Shown here piece by piece: positions 17,410 to 24,673 of a stretch of DNA of 28,086 nucleotides. Source of the DNA: Lachnospiraceae bacterium UBA7480 (GTDB lineage: Bacteria; Bacillota; Clostridia; Lachnospirales; Lachnospiraceae); the NCBI GenBank assembly GCA_002479655.1, contig DLOQ01000111.1, positions 10,302-38,387 of the forward strand. The letters are read 5' to 3'. Made by a program: the position numbers and the translations under genes. The number at the start of each line of letters is the position of its first letter. The stretch's first letter is position 1. The notes under the pieces were generated by a model that saw only the letters and a list, made by a program, of their open reading frames with translations, was not told where the DNA came from and did not search any database.

Positions 17410-18303
17410 CTATTTCCCCGGTAAGTCATTTATTAATGGCTGTATCGTCTGATAAATATGCTTTACCACACTACCATCTGCATATAATTTCATCAAATTA
17501 TTATTAATTTGCTGCTTGGTTTTCGAATTTAAAATAATTTGTATGATTTTTTCTTTATTATCAGTATAAATTTTCTTTTTAAAATGCTGACCAAAGAAAG
17601 TTCGTACTTGTGACTCTCTTTTAGCAATCTTACTTTTGGATTTTACAAATTTTTCAAGAATCGTTTTTACATCCTCATATTCTTTCAGATAATTATCACG
17701 TTCATTTTTCAAATCATTGTGTATCCCGCTTAAGATTCTTTCATCATTACAATGAGCCACTACAAACTTACAAATTTTATTTACGTCATTTTTTAAATAT
17801 CCTTTGGCAGCAAGTCCACGCTGCATAAACAGATTCAGTTCACTCCTATCTTCTCCGGAAAAATCGTAGGCCATTCCCTCGCTTATCCTGCTATTAGCTG
17901 ACGGAATTGTTGTAGCAGCAACAGGATGTGCAGTTTTTTGATTTGTTAAAGTCCCCGATATCTTTTGTTTTCTTGAAATATTTGAATATCCTTTTTCTTT
18001 CCAAAACTTAATTATATTATCATAATCAGTATCTTTGCTGACAATAACATATGAACATCCCTTTCCATGGATACCTAGCAAATATCCTAGATAGGAAACC
18101 AAATGCATATCCAGGGATTGTTTACGAACTGGAACTATATGTCCCTCAATATCAATTCCTTTTGAAAGCACAAGATCCATTCGTATATTTAATGCATTCT
18201 CTGTAGAAAAAATATGCACATGATCCGTTTGTGTTAAAGAATCTATATTTTCAAGCCCTTCATTATGAACATTCTCAAAATCCACCAAATAAAAAGTTTC
18301 CAT
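17410..18303 (-). CDS. NYN/PIN-like nuclease-domain protein
   Basis: A 297-aa protein. Residues 1-125 form a NYN/PIN-like domain, a metal-dependent RNase fold. The acidic residues are in place: D8 in LVDFENV, D65 in SLDMHLVSYLG, and D91/D93/D95 in SKDTDYDNII. Residues ~125-155 are a linker. Residues ~155-297 are a Lys-rich helical region (KNDVNKICKFVVAHCNDERI, EYEDVKTILEKFVKSKSKIA, KEKIIQIILNSKTKQQIN) without a family I can name; it may bind RNA or a partner. Probably an RNase, substrate unknown. It heads the cassette that continues with DUF3791-DUF3990-DUF3791. No strong ribosome site is visible before the ATG (weak AGGATG). Confidence 0.8.
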   Translation of the reverse strand: METFYLVDFENVHNEGLENIDSLTQTDHVHIFSTENALNIRMDLVLSKGIDIEGHIVPVRKQSLDMHLVSYLGYLLGIHGKGCSYVIVSKDTDYDNIIKFWKEKGYSNISRKQKISGTLTNQKTAHPVAATTIPSANSRISEGMAYDFSGEDRSELNLFMQRGLAAKGYLKNDVNKICKFVVAHCNDERILSGIHNDLKNERDNYLKEYEDVKTILEKFVKSKSKIAKRESQVRTFFGQHFKKKIYTDNKEKIIQIILNSKTKQQINNNLMKLYADGSVVKHIYQTIQPLINDLPGK

Positions 18304-18367
18304 TCAACAATCACATCCTAAATCTACAATAATTTGAATTAAATACATACTTGATTTATTCCACATC

Positions 18368-18373
18368 ATTATA
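18368..18373 (-). promoter_or_regulatory. -10 box upstream of the NYN cassette
   Basis: TATAAT on the minus strand, 65 bases before the ATG at 18303. The region 17 bases upstream (GGTAAA) is a poor -35. It lies in the 203-base gap that otherwise holds only the terminator at 18432-18462. Confidence 0.4.
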
Positions 18374-18431
18374 CTATATTTAATGTTATTTTACCATCAG
18401 AACCTAACAAATTTCCCTGAGATAACACAAC

Positions 18432-18462
18432 AAAAGCACCTACCACATTGATAGATGCTTTT
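18432..18462. terminator. Terminator of the flagellin-FliS unit
   Basis: AAAAGCA (18432-18438) pairs with TGCTTTT (18456-18462), with inner pairing CTA/TAG. T-rich sequence follows on both strands, so it may work in both directions. It lies 45 bases past the FliS-like stop on the minus strand and insulates the NYN cassette from flagellar transcription. Confidence 0.65.
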
Positions 18463-18506
18463 ATTTTACTGTTTTGTATTTTATGATTTCCGCAGATTCC
18501 TACTCC

Positions 18507-18971
18507 CTACGCCAAAAATCCCCTTTTGGAAGCGTCTCCTGCATTGTTTTCGTTAAGGTCTGATTTGCCGTAAGTCATGCCTGCATAAACGACCTCCGTA
18601 TTTTCCATAAGGGATGGGGAACCGTCCTCCTTGCTTACGGCAGCATATGCATCCCTTAACGGGCTTATATGACCGGAAACCTCTTTCAACGGTTCTTTGT
18701 CCAAGCGGACATCCGCCTGTATCAACAGACGCTCTACATATCGGTAGATCTGGTAAAGATTTTTTGCGATCTCATATTTCATGTCTAAGGATTCTATCAA
18801 TTCATTCAGCACTGCCCTTGCGTGACTGATCGCACTGTGAAATTCCTCTCCCTCTGCCTGCTCCGCATCCTCAAGATATGCCTGAAACATATCATATAAG
18901 ATAACAACCAGCTCCGTTTTATTGGCCTGTGAGATCCGAAGTGTAAACTCCTGTTTTTTTTCGCTTGTCAT
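18507..18971 (-). CDS. FliS-like flagellin export chaperone
   Basis: A 154-aa helical protein that resembles FliS, the cytoplasmic chaperone that binds the flagellin C-terminus before export. Supporting patterns are ISQANKTELVVILYDMFQAY (helix 1), AISHARAVLNELIESLD, and NLYQIYRYVERLLIQAD, the 'Y-Y-x-x-L-x-A' FliS signature. It is ~20-30 residues longer than usual, with a polar tail after ~125 (SPSLMENTEVVYAGM onward). It follows flagellin by 84 bp on the same strand without a terminator between, as expected for a flagellin-chaperone pair. Confidence 0.78.
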   Translation of the reverse strand: MTSEKKQEFTLRISQANKTELVVILYDMFQAYLEDAEQAEGEEFHSAISHARAVLNELIESLDMKYEIAKNLYQIYRYVERLLIQADVRLDKEPLKEVSGHISPLRDAYAAVSKEDGSPSLMENTEVVYAGMTYGKSDLNENNAGDASKRGFLA

Positions 18972-19055
18972 ATTTTGAATCCTTTCTATTTTGTTTTTCC
19001 TCTATTTGCTATTTTAAGAACAGTCCGCGTTTTTGCACCCACTTATGGATGATAG

Positions 19056-20207
19056 TTATTGCAGCAATTGTAAGATCTGTGACGGACGCTCATTCGCCTG
19101 TGCCAGCATGGAAATACCCGCCTGTGACAATACCTGCTGTGTCGTATATTCCGTCATTTCCTCCGCCATATCCACATCCATGATCCGGGAATAAGCAGAT
19201 GTCATATTCTCTTCGGATATGTCGTTACTTGAAGCATTGTGTTCCAGACGATTCTGGTATGCGCCCAGACGGGAACGCACAGAGTTGATATACGTCAGCG
19301 CTTTCTTTGTACTCTCAATACCATCCTGCGGTCCATCTATATCAATGCTGCCATCATCTTTATATGTCCTAATGGCAGTCAGTTTATCTATTCCCATTTC
19401 CTCTAAGCTGATCGTCGGAATACGGATGCCCAGCTCCTGACCTTCATTCGCGCCGATCTGGATCTTCATGGCGCCGATCTGGGTGATATCAATTTCAACT
19501 TCATCCGTTACCGTTGTAAAATCAGCCTTGATGTGCATCTCAAAATCGCCGTCCGCCGTTATGGTAAGCTCATCCAGATCTTCATTGACTTTCGCCATAA
19601 GACCCGCTGCCGGGAAACCGGTCAAATTAGTTTCCAATTTACTTTGATCGACTGTTCCTACTTTTTTACCGTCGATTTCAGTAATTGTAATTAATCCGTC
19701 AAGGTTGATTTTATAATCTCCCTTTGGCACTTCGTCAGAATAATACCCGACTTTAACATTAGGTTTATTGGTATAACCCTTCAAATCAAAGGAACCGTCC
19801 AAAAGCGGCATACCGTTATATTCCGTATCTCTTGCGATCCGCTCGATCTCCTGCTTTAACTGCTGGATCTCCGTATCAATGATCTCCCTGTCCCCATCCG
19901 TCTTAGGAGCATTGCTTGCCTGAACACAAAGCTCGCTCATACGCTGGATGATCGCAGAAATCTCACTCAGCGCGCCATCCGCCGTCTCAACCACGGAAAT
20001 ACCGTCATTTGTGTTGTTGGTTCCGACTTTAATACCCTTGATCTGGGCATCCATACGGCTGGCGATCGCAAGACCTGCGGGATTGTCTTTCGCATGGTTG
20101 ACCTTTAGACCGGAGGAAAGCCGTTCCATAGACGCTGTCAGTTTATTGTCTGTTCTGTTCAGGGTATTGTTCGCCATCATCGCTGTCGCATTGTAATTGA
20201 TCTTCAT
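19056..20207 (-). CDS. Flagellin
   Basis: A 383-aa filament protein exported by the flagellar type III system. The D0/D1 N-domain (MKINYNATAMMANNTLNRTD; RLSSGLKVNHAKDNPAGLAI) and C-domain (ENMTSAYSRIMDVDMAEEMT; LAQANERPSQILQLL) are canonical. Residues ~150-310 are a short variable region. In the conserved TLR5-contact stretch, the usual QRxRELxVQ reads Q88-R89-M-S91-E-L-C94-V-Q: the second Arg is Ser and a Cys is present, which is unusual for flagellin. AAAGGAT lies 8 bases before the ATG. Likely transcribed from the SigD-like promoter at 20254-20279. Order in the cluster is DUF6240-like, flagellin, FliS-like. I leave the gene symbol blank because paralogues are common in this family. Confidence 0.96.
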   Translation of the reverse strand: MKINYNATAMMANNTLNRTDNKLTASMERLSSGLKVNHAKDNPAGLAIASRMDAQIKGIKVGTNNTNDGISVVETADGALSEISAIIQRMSELCVQASNAPKTDGDREIIDTEIQQLKQEIERIARDTEYNGMPLLDGSFDLKGYTNKPNVKVGYYSDEVPKGDYKINLDGLITITEIDGKKVGTVDQSKLETNLTGFPAAGLMAKVNEDLDELTITADGDFEMHIKADFTTVTDEVEIDITQIGAMKIQIGANEGQELGIRIPTISLEEMGIDKLTAIRTYKDDGSIDIDGPQDGIESTKKALTYINSVRSRLGAYQNRLEHNASSNDISEENMTSAYSRIMDVDMAEEMTEYTTQQVLSQAGISMLAQANERPSQILQLLQ

Positions 20208-20253
20208 AATCTTGTATCCTTTCAGTTTGTAAATTCTGTATCACTTGATCCGG

Positions 20254-20279
20254 TCATCGGATATGTTCCTGTTTTCTTA
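20254..20279 (-). promoter_or_regulatory. Possible SigD (sigma-28) promoter of flagellin
   Basis: On the minus strand, TAAG (20276-20279), 14 bases, then TCCGATGA (20254-20261), close to the flagellar consensus TAAA-N14/15-GCCGATAA. It would give a leader of about 40 bases before the ATG at 20207. The rest of the 222-base gap (20208-20429) contains no gene and no clear terminator for the upstream giant gene. Confidence 0.45.
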
Positions 20280-20429
20280 TCCTTTGACCGATAACTAATG
20301 CCATAACATCAACCCTTCATCCGTTCATTGCAAGATACATAGATGCACCTATTATACCCCGCAATTACTACTACAAAGCAATTGACTTTTTTCTGCAAAT
20401 GGCATCCTCCGTGACATCATTTACAACTG

Positions 20430-23400
20430 TCAGACCGCATCCCTTAAAAATACTTTCATAAATGTCTTTGCTGTCTGATATAATCTTTCTGACGACATCC
20501 CTGTTCTATTAATATCATCGGCTCTTTCCGCAAAATAATTAATATCTACACGGTCAGATTGTATAAATTTTATTTCTGATAGCGGCAGATCCCTTGCCTG
20601 CATCTCCTCCTGAAATGCATTTTCCTGTTGTTTCAGAGCTGCCAGACCGTCTGACCTGTCGCAGACGATATAGCCTGACATCGTATCCCCCTCAAACAAC
20701 GCAGAGACCTTACCGAAGTTCTCTGTCTCCATGGTGATCGTCACATGATTCTCCGCCTTGCCGCTGTGGCAGAGACGCACATTGACGGAAGTCATCCTGC
20801 CTCCGATCTCCATCGGAATCTCAAAGCACTCTTCCCTCGCCATATTTCTTGCGACAGAAACCTGTTTCCATGCCAGATTGATCTCCTTTACATTGATCCT
20901 GTCTGTCTGCTGCTGTGCACTTACCGTCAAGATCTCCTCCATCCGGTCCGCCAGCCGCTCATAGGCTTCTTTTGCGCTGACGCTGTCCGTAAAATGCTCC
21001 TGCAGGCTGCTGATAGCGTCGTCCAATAAACCGCTTATGCTTTCCGCTGCCCCGTCTGTTGTTTTTGACGCCTCATCAGGACTGCCCTCAGATACAAAAG
21101 CCGCTCTCTGTCCATCCAGATATGCCGCCTGCTTCTTCACCTGTCCTGCCATGCCGCCCCGGTCTGATAACAGGCTGTCAGCCGCCGCAAGATTATCTAA
21201 TGTCGCAGGCATATCGAAGGACAATAACATCGACACTGCCTGATCAGATACTTCCGCTGCCTGCCTGATCTTAGCCGCCTGCTCTTTCAGATAAGCATGT
21301 TCTGCTCTTTCCGCCTCCGGCGTCTGTGTCCCCGCCATTTCCTGCTGCTTATCGTAAAGCGCTTCCAAGCTGATATCACCGGCATCAAATACTTCCGATA
21401 CTGCCTCCGGCGTCAATCCTGCCCTAATATCACCGGCAAGCTTCTGATAATATGAGATCCTGCCATCCACTTCCTGACTCTTTGCATTAGAGCCGCTGCC
21501 GCCATTTTCTTCCTGACTTCTTGCATTGCCGCCATCTTCCGTCATTCCCTGCCCACGATACGCCGTTTCGATCGCCATCGTAATCGAATTGCGATAGCCA
21601 CCTTCTCCCGCGATCTCCTCTTTTAATGCGCCAAAATCATCATCCACCTGATAATCCATCCTGCCGCGTCTATGATTTCTGACTGCTGTCAGAAGGTTCT
21701 TAAAATTGATCTCCGCACCCTGATTTAATAGGCTTCCAATCGCCGCGCCGTCGCGTTTCTCGACCTGATGCAGCAGTCGGTAGATACCGATATAGCTTTC
21801 CTTTTCTTCCGGCGTGATCTCATTCCTCTGCTCCAGACGGTACAGATAACGGCTGTATTTCTCCATTTCTTCCCGAGAACCGCCGTCCCTGTCAGAAAGA
21901 TGATTTTCCAATTCTTCCATGGAAATTGTCAGCGGATTAACGCCCTCCCTAATCAGATCCAGTGTAGCGGCAGGCGTCATCTTATCGATCACCCTGCTGA
22001 CCATCGCATACGTCTCTTTTACCGCATGAATATTCTCCTCGCTGAGTTCCATGCTATTATATCCCAGAATCCTTACGGCGCGCCGGTTGCCCTCTGTTGT
22101 TTCCAGATTCATCTCCAGCAGGATATCATCCACATTGCGGAATGCTTTCTCTATGGAATCGCCGTATTCCGCCATCGGCGCTGTCATCAACGGCTCGTAT
22201 CTTTCCTCCATCGCCGCATAAGCGCTTTGTCTTGCCGCGCCGGTCTCATAGACCATTTCCACAGTAACACTTTGCGCAAAGGCTGTTTTATTGTCCTGCA
22301 GCAGCTCGCCAAGGATCGATGCCGGCATACCGGGGATCGCCCGAACCTTGCTGACCGTCTCCTGAAACAATGCAGACATTTCCTTGATGGAGGACATCGC
22401 TGCATCGCCTGTACTCATCGTGCCGCTGCCTGTATCGCCGTCCTCTCCCGATCTGCCAAATAAAACCCTCTGGATCTCCTGCTCTGCTGCCTTTAAGTTC
22501 TCCACCAGAGTGGAAAGCTCTGTCGTATCGATGGAGATCCCCTGCTTCAGTAAGCGGTAATTGACCTGTACCGACATATAAAGTCTGACTTCTTCCATCT
22601 GACGGCGGGCATAAATGGAACGCTCTGACGCATCCGTCTGTCCTGCCACTTCCTCTTGCGCCTCGCGCTGCATCACCGTATCACTTTGTGTATTCGCTTC
22701 GCTCTCTATCTTCTCCTGCGCTGCTGCCAAATGCGCAAGATCCAGTCTGTCTCCGTCTGCAGCCACTCTATCTACCGCCGCGTCCGTGATCGCCGCCGCT
22801 TCTTTCTCCACGCGTACTGCCTTTTCCAGCAGGGATTCCTGACCGAAAACATCCGCGACGCCCGCTGTCCCTCCGTCCTGCATGATTCCGTTGATCGCCT
22901 GATTGATATGATTTAATTCCGCAAATGACTCCGCCGTCAGCGGAAGACCTGTTTCCACCATCCATGCAGCGTCCTGTAAAGATTCCTGCGTCACCTCATA
23001 ACCGGCTTCCTTAATAACCTTTTCCATAGAAGCCTGCAATGCGGCAACATCCACCTGATCTGCCTTCCGTCCGTAATATCCGCCTGTCGTCTCTGCAAAA
23101 TATCCCCTTCCCTGCACATCCGCATCATGGGAACCACTGTATACCGCGCGGTACAGATTGTCTAAAACAGGGGAAAGATGATTCTCAAGGAGATACTTCT
23201 TCACCCCTTCCATATCCTCTTTTGTACCGCTTTGCAACCGGCTAGTTACCTGTTCTGCCATCTCCATGGCAGACTGCGCATCCTGTACATTCTTTTCTGT
23301 CAGCGGAATATCATACTGGTAAAATGCGTCAAGGATCTCCTGTGCCCGCACTTCACTTCCCGTAATCTTCTTTAATGTCTCAATATCTATATCATCATTA

Positions 23401-23822
23401 TAACCGGCAATGACCGCGCCGGATTCCGCAAGCTCCGCCTTGATCTTATCCACTATAGTGACTGCCTCTTCCGGCTCCATCACTCCGGGATCATAGCCCT
23501 CCTCAGATAACTTTGCAAAATCTTCATCAGACATCGAATTGGACATCACCGTCATATAATCCTTTTGCAGAGAAACATCTGTTGCCGCCGCTTCCGCCAT
23601 GACGTCTTCCATCGTTTTTCCCTGTTTATCATATGCCTGATTGCCCGGCAACCCTCCGGAAAAATCTACGCTGAATCCCCGGCTGCCAGCTTTATGAACA
23701 CTTCCACTAGCTTCACGGACAGCGCCGTTATGACTGCCGTGTACATGACCTCCATGCACTCCCTGGGGATCTGTCATCCCGGCATATTGTTCCATTTCCT
23801 TCTGATTTCTCTGGATATTCAT
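20430..23822 (-). CDS. Giant DUF6240-like protein with FliK-like C-terminus
   Basis: An 1130-aa, mostly helical, acidic protein without signal peptide or membrane segments. I believe it belongs to the DUF6240 family of motile Lachnospiraceae (recollection, not checked). It contains several degenerate repeats built as 'G-x-x-LT-x-EN/ES ... helix', e.g. DIPLTEKNVQDA, EVTQESLQDA, SMELSEENIHAV, TISMEELENH. Residues ~997-1095 (IPMEIGGRMTSVNVRL; VTITMETENFGKVSALFEG; DGLAALKQQENAFQEEMQAR) have the strand-helix layout of the FliK C-terminal hook domain (Flg_hook): secretion-associated beta pattern, LG-V-type turn, paired helix, 'L.L..I.F'. The position directly upstream of flagellin supports a flagellar role such as hook-length or export control. 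The start has GAGAGG 7 bases upstream. FliK function is inferred. Confidence 0.78.
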   Translation of the reverse strand: MNIQRNQKEMEQYAGMTDPQGVHGGHVHGSHNGAVREASGSVHKAGSRGFSVDFSGGLPGNQAYDKQGKTMEDVMAEAAATDVSLQKDYMTVMSNSMSDEDFAKLSEEGYDPGVMEPEEAVTIVDKIKAELAESGAVIAGYNDDIDIETLKKITGSEVRAQEILDAFYQYDIPLTEKNVQDAQSAMEMAEQVTSRLQSGTKEDMEGVKKYLLENHLSPVLDNLYRAVYSGSHDADVQGRGYFAETTGGYYGRKADQVDVAALQASMEKVIKEAGYEVTQESLQDAAWMVETGLPLTAESFAELNHINQAINGIMQDGGTAGVADVFGQESLLEKAVRVEKEAAAITDAAVDRVAADGDRLDLAHLAAAQEKIESEANTQSDTVMQREAQEEVAGQTDASERSIYARRQMEEVRLYMSVQVNYRLLKQGISIDTTELSTLVENLKAAEQEIQRVLFGRSGEDGDTGSGTMSTGDAAMSSIKEMSALFQETVSKVRAIPGMPASILGELLQDNKTAFAQSVTVEMVYETGAARQSAYAAMEERYEPLMTAPMAEYGDSIEKAFRNVDDILLEMNLETTEGNRRAVRILGYNSMELSEENIHAVKETYAMVSRVIDKMTPAATLDLIREGVNPLTISMEELENHLSDRDGGSREEMEKYSRYLYRLEQRNEITPEEKESYIGIYRLLHQVEKRDGAAIGSLLNQGAEINFKNLLTAVRNHRRGRMDYQVDDDFGALKEEIAGEGGYRNSITMAIETAYRGQGMTEDGGNARSQEENGGSGSNAKSQEVDGRISYYQKLAGDIRAGLTPEAVSEVFDAGDISLEALYDKQQEMAGTQTPEAERAEHAYLKEQAAKIRQAAEVSDQAVSMLLSFDMPATLDNLAAADSLLSDRGGMAGQVKKQAAYLDGQRAAFVSEGSPDEASKTTDGAAESISGLLDDAISSLQEHFTDSVSAKEAYERLADRMEEILTVSAQQQTDRINVKEINLAWKQVSVARNMAREECFEIPMEIGGRMTSVNVRLCHSGKAENHVTITMETENFGKVSALFEGDTMSGYIVCDRSDGLAALKQQENAFQEEMQARDLPLSEIKFIQSDRVDINYFAERADDINRTGMSSERLYQTAKTFMKVFLRDAV

Positions 23823-23913
23823 TCTTTTTCCTCTCTATCTCTTATATTTAATAGGTAATTCTAAAACAATTGCTTTATAATTTTTCTTTCCCTAATTTTG
23901 TCCATGAGGTTTG

Positions 23914-24000
23914 CATAACTCGAAGTTTGAAAATAGTTGTTCCAAAAATGATTTCATTTATGATGTTTTTGGAACAACTATTTTCAAACAAAGAGTTATG
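23914..24000. repeat. Long inverted repeat (35-bp arms)
   Basis: Arms 23914-23948 and 23966-24000 are inverted copies around a 17-base spacer. The inner 23 bases of each arm match perfectly (starting TTTGAAAATAGTTG at 23926), then a 4-base mismatch (gaag against caaa), then CATAACTC/GAGTTATG match again. It could be a MITE, the joined ends of a lost insertion sequence, or a very stable hairpin RNA. It lies in the gap between the giant gene start (23822) and the zinc-ribbon gene (24206); the rest of that gap (24001-24140) shows nothing recognisable. Confidence 0.85.
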
Positions 24001-24140
24001 TAAGCCGGACTTAACTCTTTCACAATACACTAACTTCTTTGAATCGGGCTACATTATATTTCGGTCACAACCTTGTCCAACTTAATACTCAATAAGATTT
24101 GGGTCTCAAAATATACCTTTTAAATTCTCCCTTTTCGGAA

Positions 24141-24169
24141 TTGAGTACCTGTTAAAAACATGTTATAAT
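24141..24169 (+). promoter_or_regulatory. Sigma-A promoter of the zinc-ribbon gene
   Basis: TTGAGT (24141-24146), 17-base spacer, perfect TATAAT (24164-24169), about 36 bases upstream of the TTG start. Confidence 0.75.
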
Positions 24170-24205
24170 TATATTTATAAATTGGAATTTAGAGAGGTGT
24201 TTAAC

Positions 24206-24445
24206 TTGAAGTGCCCATATTGTGGTAAAGATATGGATGAAGGATTTGTTCGTGGTTTATCACGTCAAATACATTACAACAGTTCTTTATATTGGAATGA
24301 CGAAAAACATAAAATGGGCTGGTTCAGCAATGGATTAAAATTGTTTTCAGACCATCACAATTTGGGTTGTCCCGCTGTAAAAGCGTATAAATGTGACGAT
24401 TGTAAGAAAATTATAATGGAAACATATATTGTAAAGGATAAATAA
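24206..24445 (+). CDS. Small zinc-ribbon protein (PF20097-like)
   Basis: A 79-aa protein with two CxxC pairs, CPYC (near the N-terminus) and CDDC (near the C-terminus), separated by a conserved-looking aromatic segment (SSLYWNDEKHKMGWFSNGLK). It matches the layout of the short 'PF20097' zinc-ribbon proteins of Firmicutes, which have no known role. The start is TTG at 24206, set by GAGAGGTG ending 6-7 bases upstream and by the family's usual beginning 'M-K-C-P-Y-C-G'; an upstream in-frame TTG at 24182 has no ribosome site and lies only 12 bases downstream of the -10. A good sigma-A promoter precedes it and a strong terminator follows, so it is a monocistronic gene. Confidence 0.82.
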   Translation: MKCPYCGKDMDEGFVRGLSRQIHYNSSLYWNDEKHKMGWFSNGLKLFSDHHNLGCPAVKAYKCDDCKKIIMETYIVKDK

Positions 24446-24597
24446 ATTCCAATTTGTGCAAATGTTAATGGGAACACTTTTCTTCCACAACTTAAATTAG
24501 GAATGTTTAGAATTTATTATTTCCGTACAGCAGCACATGCACAGACTATGATTGCGCAGCTTGCCATCTGATTTCTTTAAAAGAAATTTTATTATGC

Positions 24598-24628
24598 AAA
24601 ACGCCCGACAACCATTGTCAGGCGTTTT
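24598..24628. terminator. Bidirectional terminator
   Basis: AAAACGCC-GACAA paired with TTGTC-GGCGTTTT around a short loop (with a C/A mismatch), with A-runs on one side and T-runs on the other. It serves both the plus-strand zinc-ribbon gene and the minus-strand branching enzyme gene. The rest of the 228-base gap has a small ATTTCTT/AAGAAAT hairpin (24571-24587) and no gene. Confidence 0.88.
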
Positions 24629-24673
24629 CTTAAATCATTATGATTGCTTGCGGTCATGATGCGGCGCACATTT

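Noticed and set aside
21768..22463. 231-aa open frame on the plus strand, antisense to the DUF6240-like gene
   Set aside because: Cys/His/Arg-rich shadow without ribosome site.
23914..24000. Intrinsic terminator
   Set aside because: The arms are far longer than needed, no T-run follows on either strand, and the flanking genes diverge from this point.
23870..24085. 71-aa open frame across the long inverted repeat
   Set aside because: No ribosome site, and it exists only because the inverted repeat is open in this frame; no domain similarity seen.
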